Of a stretch of DNA of 64,000 bases, positions 56,540 to 64,000 are shown piece by piece. Origin of the DNA: Catonia carolina (Eukaryota > Arthropoda > Insecta > Hemiptera > Achilidae); assembly GCA_035578175.1 (NCBI GenBank), contig JAQMRL010000001.1:238963038-239027037 (forward strand), read 5' to 3'. The notes under the pieces were generated by a model. The model made no database searches, was not told the origin of the DNA, and was given only the letters and a program-made list of their open reading frames with translations. The stretch's first letter is position 1. Every line of letters begins with the position of its first letter. The position numbers and the translations under genes were made by a program.

Positions 56540-57013
56540 CAATAAGATGCACCGATTTCAGCAAATATGCGGAACTATCCACCGCACTTTAAAAAAAAGC
56601 ACCAGTAAAAACACGAGGGTGAGATTTTGTAAAACATTAGCAGTGCCGACTCTACTCTATGGCAGTGAAACTTGGGTGCTACAAAGCAAGAGTAGAGTAG
56701 ATTGCAAGCATCTGAAATGAAATTTCTTCGACATACATATACATGGGTGTAGTAGAGAAGATCGTTACAGGAATACCGAGATAAGGAAAGAACGCAACAT
56801 CTTCTCTATGAACAACAAGGTATTCCAAAACAGAATACAGTGGTTAGAGCATGTAAACAGAATGCGGGAGGATAGGATACCTAATCAAACACTGGGCTAT
56901 ACGCCGGAGGGCAGGAGAGAACGAGGACGCCCGAAAAAGAGATGAGCAGATTTGAGAGGTTCGGAACAGGCAGAGATGCCTAATCCTTGAAAGGTAGAAG
57001 AAGAAAAAGAAGA
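56540..57013 (+). mobile_element. RTE-like LINE tail with 14-bp TSD
   Basis: Perfect direct repeat AGTATTTGTACGGT (56526-56539 and 57014-57027). The 3' end is a GAA-rich tail (from 56995). Plus-strand peptides: KMHRFQQICGTIHRTLK, LAVPTLLYGSETWVL, EIRKERNIFSMNNKVFQN, WLEHVNRMREDRIP and a final RRERGRPKKR near 56920. They match the LINE at 1995-2880 (same family or a close sister) but are frameshifted near 56695. 5'-truncated at the thumb region, so inactive. Confidence 0.88.
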
Positions 57014-57061
57014 AGTATTTGTACGGTTGGAAGATTAAGACTAATACGTACCGACATTATA

Positions 57062-57465
57062 ATATTATTATTCTGAAAATTAACAGACAGATCGAGTGTT
57101 AAATTATTTGCACTCGATCTACTAATTCCAGGGCTACGAAAAATAGTTCTGTTTCTTATCACATGATCAGCCAATCATATGACTGAAGGATTTAAGAACA
57201 GAAGAGGTAGAGGTGTAAAATACATCAGAGATATCTCCTCTGAGAGTAACTAATTTCTTCATTATACATCCAGACCCTGTGGTGAATGAAGTGAAGTTGT
57301 CATTTGCAGGATGCAAAGTAGATATTTTATTAAGAGGGCTGGCATGGTGATAAGCATACTTTTCCGCTCAGTGAAAAAAGCATTGGTAAACCACCTCACT
57401 CCTCATTTTACTTAGTAAAGCCTCTAAAGGTTCAAACCAGCTTATCAGCTGATGACCTAAATAAC
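57062..57465 (+). mobile_element. retroposon family B copy
   Basis: From AACAGACAGATCGAGTG to GATGACCTAAATAACAAAAG. All family blocks are present. No convincing TSD. Confidence 0.75.
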
Positions 57466-57802
57466 AAAAGATTCTACAAATTGTGAAGGAACAAATTATA
57501 TTTGGTTGTAGGTAACTGTGCATAATTTTTAACAAACCACCTGGTATTTTTAATTCAAGTATTACTGTCCTCTAGTCACCATAATGTAGTCGCTCGCTCA
57601 GTAAATGTTACTTAACAGTACAGAAAAAAATTCTACAATCTGTCGTGCTGGACTGACACAGAGGCGAATAGATTTAATATAAACTAAAAAATATAATATA
57701 TAGGCTATACATATATTTACGTATAAAAGTTTGTTGTAACATACGTATCCTGTCCACATTTATAAACTTAAATTTATAGGTGAAAAATATTTTTTACTTC
57801 CT

Positions 57803-59285
57803 CTTGCCCTATTCAACCTAAATGTATAGGGAAGCAAAGTATTATTTTCATGTAGTTTTTTCGAAAAGAGTTTTCACCGGATATATTACACGTTTTCAGA
57901 TTTCTTGAAGAAGTTTTTTTTTAATTTTATTAGGAAAATTCACAACTGTACATCAAAACAACAAGTGAATGTGTTTATTATGATTGGATAAATTATGCTT
58001 TAAGATTTAGAGGAGATCACCACTCAACAGTGGGATCCTGCTGGAAATGTTCTGTGAACAAATTACATAATTGGATGTACTTTCGGAAATTACTTATTTC
58101 AAAATGATGTCCCTACTCCATCATCGGCGTAGACGAATGCGGGGATTTCCGGGAAGGTATGTTAGGTATAGGTTGCGTACAAGTTCGTTGCTATGTTGAG
58201 ATAATTTCATCCGGAATCTTGTGTAAATTTTACGAAATAAATCGTTTACGTACGAAATTTCTAGGTCATTGTGTAAACAGTCATTGGTAACGTAAAAGGG
58301 AGCATTTGTAATTTGTCGTAAGAATTTTGACTGAAATCGTTAGATTTTTGAAATTATGGGTGCCTTAGCAGTTCCATATATTTGGCAGGCATACATCCAA
58401 ACAGGCCGGAGATAAGTTTTATTAATAAGTTTAAGATGTAGTGGTAATTTAGACCGTTTAGAAAGTAAAAAGTAAAAACGTTTTCGTCTGTCGTCTAACG
58501 TTTTCCGTTTCATATATAGATGAGTGTTCCAAGTGATTAGCCTATCCATGTATAAACTTATGTTTTTAGCGATTGGTCTGTGGGTGAACAAAATATCTCA
58601 GGAACCGAATATAGTACAAAGCTGAAGCTTAAAACTTAAGTTAGATAGCCTACCTCTACGGGTACCGACACGATTTTCATCAAAATCGTCCAACCGGATC
58701 TAGTAGTTATTCATGCAATTTTTCACTTTTTTGATATTTCCTCAAAAACGGCTGCTACTAATTTTAAAAATCTCCTCATTTACTACATTTGTATCTTCTA
58801 CACGATAGAATAAGCGCCATCTCTGCTGAAAAGCTTTGAGATCCTGTGCTCTACTAGTATTTTTTTATTTTTATGATTTTGGCTTTTATATGCATTCTAG
58901 AAAAAAAAGTAAACGAGGTGTGGCTATTAGATAACGAGACTGACGTTGTAAAAAAAATTTTGTTTTATTTTATACATAATCATTTATTGCCACCTTCAAT
59001 ATACACTCCTTCTTTATCCCTAATTTATCCCTAATCATAGGACATTCAAATCCCTACAACTTTTATTTACAGCGCTTTTTCTACGTAGCCTAATGTAGAA
59101 TCAATTAGTAAGATTCTGCATTTTTACGTAATACATAGGTTAAATTTCATTTAGCGTCATTCACTCATGATTAAAAGTAGATTATGTTTTTCATTTTATA
59201 TTGTTTACTAATGATTAAACATAGGTTGTATTGTTAATTATTTACATTGACAAAAGAAAGACGTGTGAGTGTTTCACACCAGATT
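57803..59285 (+). repeat. family R dispersed repeat split by a LINE
   Basis: The 5' part (57803-57918) runs to GTTTTCAGATTTCTTG. It resumes at about 58560 (ATGTTTTTAGCGATTGGTC) and ends GACAAAAGAAAGACGTGTGA, then GTGTTTCACACCAGATT. The inserted segment is a jockey-like tail. Confidence 0.75.
57920..58558 (-). pseudogene. jockey-like LINE C-terminal tail inserted in family R
   Basis: The minus strand reads SLYMDRLITWNTHLYMKRKT, RRKRFYFLLSKRSKLPLHLK, NKTYLRPVWMYACQIYGTA, then a stop, then SKFLRQITNAPFYVTNDCLH, DLEISYVNDLFRKIYTRF and NLYLTYLPGNPRIRLRR. This aligns by motif order with the thumb and C-terminus of the LINE at 54342 (LKPIWICGVQLWGC; MFNAPWYIRN.DLHRDL). It differs in sequence, so it is a different jockey-group family. 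A T run at 57918-57927 is the A tail in reverse. No clear TSD. Confidence 0.8.
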
Positions 59286-60225
59286 GAAAGCTTGGATTGA
59301 GAAAAAATATATTTGTATTTAATCTCTCAACGGCTGGAAATTTTTAAAACAGTTGTTACTGCTCCTTAATCTTTAATATTTCTTAATTTACTGCAGTCTC
59401 TAATAAACAAGCTGTTGATGAGACGTTTAATAAATTCAGTAACCACCCATTAAAGGTATATAATAAAAATAAAAACTTGTTAAAATGAAAACAATATCTT
59501 ACAGAATATTGACTATCACAAAATGTTTATGATCACTTAAGTTAAGGTATAGTAACTTTATAAGTATAAGGTATTTTTATGAAGGCGTGTAAGTTGAAGC
59601 TATTTCCTGATAGTGGGTTTATTAGTTAATAAAGGGATAAGAAGGCTTAATAAAATATTTTTGTCGTTAACAATAACGACATTAACAATAAAAACATTAG
59701 TTTTCAAAGTGTTTCATTTTTTGTTATCAGGAACGGTATAATATTGATAACCAACTAATTACATCACTGCCTTTGATAAATCGTTTACTTGAAGTAGACA
59801 TGCGTTTCAACAAGAATCCGCAGTAGAATTTGATCATATCAATTGCCAACTGGTCACCAAACAATTTTCATTCATTAAGCGGAGTTACTTAACAATTAAT
59901 AACAACTTTCTGACAGCTGACTAAATGATCTGTTCTGAAGGTCTGTCATTCTTATAAACTACGTACTTTAATATTAGTAACCAATACAAAAACAGTTTGT
60001 CAATTAAAGAAAATTTCAAAAACCAGATTTTTAAAAACAAATGAAATACTTTTGAGAAATAGTCTGCAAACACTTCTGCTTAATAAATTACATTGTATAG
60101 ATTTAGCGCTACACTTCAATAAGTTCAGAAACATAATATTTTATAGTAACGTCCATATTTTGTCAAATGAATAAGATAAATCTACGGATACCTATGAGAG
60201 GTCTTTCAACAGGTAGGATTTTTAT
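59286..60225. other. AT-rich, nothing recognised
   Basis: No supported feature. Confidence 0.4.
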
Positions 60226-60227
60226 GT

Positions 60228-60860
60228 TTTTACTTTCTTTCACCCAGTAGGCCTACAAAATATAGGTAGTGAAAGTTATGTTCGCACGTAAAATTTTCAA
60301 AATTTGGTTTTCAACGGAAGTAAAAAAACGGAAAATTACGTACGCAGTTTAAACTTGGAAATTAAGAAAGGTGCTCCCAGGGAAACATTTTCATCAAAAT
60401 CGGTCAACTTAGAAATAGTAGTTTATTTGTTAAATTTTTAATTTTGTTGGATATATGTCACTGAATTTTCCACCGATTTTAATTAAAATCACTTCATTTA
60501 CTAGGCCTACATGTTTTGTGTTCTACAAGTTGATATAAGCAATTGTTGAAACTCATGATGGCTGTGCTCTCGTGGTAAAAATATTTTTTTTTTCAAGGAT
60601 TGTGGTTTTAATATGCATTTCAGGGTAAAAGCGTGAATAATCGAAGTTATTGGAAATTAAAAAATCTACAACTTTTATTTTAAGCGTTCTTTGCCACAGA
60701 GGTTACTTTAGCGTCAATTAATGATTTTCTATAATTTTCTCATTGAAATCAAACATTATTCTTCTATCTACTTTGGTAACTTTATATCTACTGCATATGA
60801 ATTGGCCCTTTTCCGATTCCAAGAGAAAGTTGTGTGAGTGTTTCATTATCTGATTTTTCT
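60228..60860 (+). repeat. family R dispersed repeat, short diverged copy
   Basis: TTTTACTTTCTTTCACCCAG at the start and CCAAGAGAAAGTTGTGTGAG, TGTTTCATTATCTGATTTTT at the end, with internal deletions. Confidence 0.65.
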
Positions 60861-60869
60861 TATACCAAT

Positions 60870-62095
60870 CCGTTTAAATAAAGGTAGGGTAAGTTATACA
60901 ACTATCTGTTTGGAATGTTATTACAATTTTTATTAAAATTTTGTTAACAATCAAATAATATAACAAAACACATCGAAATTTTGGGTATACTTGGGTAAAA
61001 CTTTGGGTTCGAAAATCGGATACAGCAAATTTTTTGCTGTATCCAATTACTATTAGATATTTCGATGTAACTCACTCATTTAGTCAGTTAGAAGGAACGA
61101 AATGATGACTAAAATTAAATTAATTAAAAACATAAATACAAAGACCTAGACGCATCTAATTCTAATCCATAAACTTAAAAAAATTTCACATATATATGCG
61201 TCCTTGAAAATGGAGAAAAAATCTGCGCAAAAAGTATAAAAAGAATTTCTGTTTATGAGAAGTTCATGATATTATTGATACAGCAATAATGTGCACGGAG
61301 AGGGAATGAGAAAGTTACGGAAAGTTAGAAAAAGTGCTGAGAAATTTCTTGTCGGGTTATAGAGTCACGTGAAAGTAATTTTTACTACTAAAAGTGGATC
61401 TAGGAAAGGTTGGTATGGCAGTAATATTAAAGAAGGAAAGATAGTGGAAGTTAGGGAAACAATATATGGAAATAAAAAGAAGTAAGACAATAGTATTTGA
61501 AAAGTTTATAGTCATCCCGTGTATAGGTATGTTTGATTGGGCAAAAGAGATATACCCGGGCTTGCATTCCTTTTCCTCTCATCCCCAATGCTGCTACATT
61601 CAATGGTACATTGTCGTTTCTGAGGGAACTCCACCGGGAGAAAGAGTGGAGGAGGAAAATTCTACTGGAAATGGTGACTCGTTCGTTACCTCTCCAATAT
61701 CGACACAGACTAACACCCATTACACCCTTTCCCCAACCGATCTTTGCACCGTATTTACTTCACCGTTTTACCATAGTTCCACTGTGAAATATCCACCCAA
61801 CTTTTATTACTGTCTTCGTTTTTCCGGTTTAATGATTTCTTTTTCTGATTCAGATTGCTTACTTAATCTCTTTCGTTGGATTTTTATTTTCTTTAAGAAT
61901 TGTTAGATTAATAATGAATTGCGTTTACCAACTATACCTACTAGATTTCTTATCCATATTCTAAAGGTCTTAGTCTTGCAACTGCATCCACGAATCTCTT
62001 TGATTGGTGGCAATTTTAAATTGTCATCTATCATTTTGTTTTGTCCATCCGCCCGTCACACCCAGATATCATTAACTAAAAAAGATAACAACACA
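60870..62095. other. unassigned; overlapping ORFs at 61451-61906
   Basis: Open frames of 84-146 codons overlap on both strands at 61451-61906. None shows a domain I recognise, and the overlap suggests a local low-stop patch rather than a gene. Confidence 0.35.
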
Positions 62096-62097
62096 CA

Positions 62098-62515
62098 GTT
62101 TTGGATTCGTAACCTACACAGAAGTTTAGTGGGCCTGAATTGGGTTTGAAGTTCTCGTTTTCGCCGGAAGTTGCCCAAAACGGGAAGTCAGGATATTAAA
62201 GTCGCAATTTGGAAAAAATATAGTGTCATTCGATTCCTCTCAAACAGTAGATACAAAAAACATTGGGTTTGAAATTCCGGTTTCGACCGGAAGTGGTTCA
62301 AAACCGGAAGACAAGAATTTAAAGCCAGAAACTACTAGAAATAAGAACAATCTGTTTTCAGATTCGTAACCTACACAAAATGTTTGTGGGCCTGGATTGG
62401 CTTTGAAGTTGCAGATTTGACCGGAAGTGCCCAAAAAAACCGGAAGTCAAGAAATTAAAGTCTGAGTTTGGAAACAAAAATAGTGTCGTTCGATTCCTCT
62501 TAAAGAGTAGAGCTA
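62098..62515 (+). repeat. imperfect tandem repeat, about 250-bp unit with two half-units
   Basis: The block GATTCGTAACCTACACA recurs at 62104 and 62361. The inner block GGGTTTGAA followed by GACCGGAAGT (or GCCGGAAGT) recurs at 62142, 62265 and 62399. ATAGTGTC(A/G)TTCGATTCCTCT recurs at 62219 and 62480. No function inferred. Confidence 0.75.
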
Positions 62516-62801
62516 CATACAGAGATGACTAATGGTTTTTCCCGTAAATCAAAGGTAAGCCTTTTTAAAAATTGTCACCAGCCACGAGACGCGTCGTCTC
62601 ATGAAGGGATTTTTAATCAATGTTTTCGTGTTGATTAATGAATTGAGTTTTGTATTTCATTTATTTATTTTTGTTAACTGGATTCAGAAGACTCGAAAAG
62701 GGAATATAGGACATGCCAAGACAAATCTGATAAGCCTAAATATTAACACAATATCAAAGCCGTTACTTAACCAGTTCATTTAAATCCACTACCACTTACT
62801 T

Positions 62802-63195
62802 TCTGCCCATAACAGACAGGTGGAGTGTCAAATTATTTACACTCAATCTGTTCGTTGCAGGGCTAAAATAAATAGTTCTGTTTCTTATCACATGGTCAGC
62901 CAATAAAATGACTGAATCATTTAAGAACAGAAGAGGTAGAGGTGTTAAAGACACTAATCAGAGTTACCTCCTCTGAAAGTAATGAATTTCACTATACAGC
63001 CAGACCCTGTGATGAATGAAGTGAAGGTGTCATTTGCAGAGTGGAAAATATGTGCTTTTCAGAGGGCCCGGCATGCTGATAAGCATACTTTTATATTCAG
63101 TGAGGAAGGCAATGGTAAACCACCTCACTCCTCGTTTTACTTAGTAAAACCTCTACAGGTTCAAACCAGCCTTTTGGCTGATGACCTAAACAACA
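62802..63195 (+). mobile_element. retroposon family B, full-length reference copy
   Basis: 394 bp with the perfect TSD ACCACTTACTT (62791-62801 and 63196-63206). It begins TCTGCCCATAACAGACAGG and ends GATGACCTAAACAACA. No tRNA-like A or B box is evident in its first 100 bp, so it is either a SINE of another origin or the 3' end of an unseen LINE. The 120-codon ORF in it is not shared with other copies and is spurious. Confidence 0.88.
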
Positions 63196-63206
63196 ACCAC
63201 TTACTT

Positions 63207-63512
63207 ATTTGTACTTTAATAAGCATGTCGCCTAATTATTTTCACCAAATATTACGAAATTTATCTCAGTGTTCAGTAAAAAATTTATTGAGAAAGGATT
63301 TCTTTCTCTTGTTTATTGTAAAATATTTCAACAATCAAAAATAGTTTAGCTTTTTTAAAACTAATACAGAATAATTATTACAACTTTTTAAAGCTTGTAC
63401 TAATTTACTGATGTACTAATAATATCAAATTTTTTTCACAAAATACATTGCATTACAAATAATCAAATAAACATAATTTTCTAGGCATGACCTATCGGCT
63501 GAGTTGCTTTAG
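63207..63512. other. AT-rich spacer
   Basis: Nothing recognised between two family B copies. Confidence 0.5.
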
Positions 63513-63523
63513 ATACCTTATCT

Positions 63524-63920
63524 GTTATTTTTTAGGTCATCATCTGTAAGGCTGGTTTGAACCTTTAGAGGCTTTACTAAGTAAAAAGAAGAGTGAGGTG
63601 GTTTACCCTGCCTTCCTCTTTGAGTGCAAAGTAGCCTATGCTTATCAGCATGCCAGGGACTCTAAAAAGCATCTACTTTCCAGCCTGCAAACGACCCCTT
63701 TAAGTCATTCACCACAGGGTCTGTCTGTTTAATGAAATTCATTACTCTCAAAGGAGATAACTCTGACTAGTGTCTTTTACACCTCTACCTCTTCTGTTCA
63801 TAAATGCTACAGTCATATAATCGGCTGACCATGTGATAAGAAAAAAAACTATTTTTGTAGCCCTGAAACTAGCAGATCGAGTGCAAATAATTTAACACTA
63901 CACTTGCCTGTTATGGGCAA
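63524..63920 (-). mobile_element. retroposon family B, full-length, with TSD
   Basis: 397 bp between ACCTTATCT (63515-63523) and ACCTTATCT (63921-63929). The tail is at the left in plus-strand view (GTTATTTTTTAGGTCATC), and the 5' end TTGCCCATAACAGGCAAG lies at the right. Confidence 0.82.
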
Positions 63921-64000
63921 ACCTTATCTTTAAAACCAATAAATAATATTCAATTGTTTTTGAGATATACAATAATATTTGATGAAATTTTATAATAATT

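Noticed and set aside
61466..61906. 146-codon ORF as a gene
   Set aside because: Three overlapping frames on two strands are open together, and no domain, signal or conserved motif is recognisable.
62982..63344. 120-codon ORF starting MNFTIQPDPVMNEVKV
   Set aside because: It lies in retroposon family B and runs beyond its TSD into flanking DNA. Other copies do not keep the frame.
1..64000. CRISPR arrays, bacterial operons, rRNA genes
   Set aside because: No regularly spaced short repeats, no operon-like gene packing and no rRNA-like sequence. Composition and mobile elements are animal-like.

Overview
The window looks like AT-rich animal, most likely arthropod or insect, intergenic DNA. This rests on the transposon families: Tc1/mariner elements with DUF4817-type helix-turn-helix transposases, a classical mariner, jockey-like and RTE-like non-LTR retrotransposons, a THAP-domain relic and tRNA-derived SINEs. 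There are no bacterial operons, no Shine-Dalgarno context and no long intact ORFs. A hemipteran-type host is my guess; nothing in the window proves it. I found no intact host protein-coding gene, rRNA gene, functional-looking tRNA gene or CRISPR array. Every recognisable coding stretch is a broken piece of a mobile element or a pseudogene.

Layout. 0.5-1.8 kb: a decayed DUF4817-type mariner-like element whose transposase is scrambled by two adjacent palindromes. 2.0-2.9 kb: a 5'-truncated RTE-like LINE with a perfect 13-bp target-site duplication (TSD). 3.0-3.9 kb: a tRNA-derived SINE (family A) split by a 0.6-kb deleted mariner-like element. 5.9-7.2 kb: an RNase H-bearing LINE tail inserted at a copy of a roughly 1-kb dispersed repeat (family R). 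8.4-8.9 kb: another LINE tail. 12.1-15.4 kb: a three-part nest, a mariner carrying a second mariner-like element in its left terminal repeat and a solo LTR in its transposase. That LTR holds a textbook histone-mRNA-type 3' stem-loop. A second, degraded LTR of the same family lies at 23.7-24.3 kb. 16.6-17.6 kb: duplicated LINE C-terminal relics. 19-22 kb, 30.5-31.1, 40.5-40.9, 48-49, 53.5-54.1, 57.8-59.3 and 60.2-60.9 kb: more family R copies. 25.9-26.8 kb: two inverted-repeat elements, one keeping a transposase N-terminus. 36.3-36.9 kb: a piggyBac-like miniature element. 38.6-39.3 kb: a THAP-domain pseudogene. 41.8-43.9 and 51.5-52.8 kb: pogo-like inverted-repeat elements carrying SINEs. A roughly 395-bp retroposon with an AAC-rich 3' tail (family B) occurs eight times, several copies with TSDs.

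The genes do not form a pathway. The window records successive insertion and decay, and the insertion order can be read from TSDs and split repeats. The most unusual signals are the histone-type stem-loop in the LTR, the exact empty-site reconstruction in the nested mariners, the twin palindromes, and the strong excess of the octamer TAGGCCTA.
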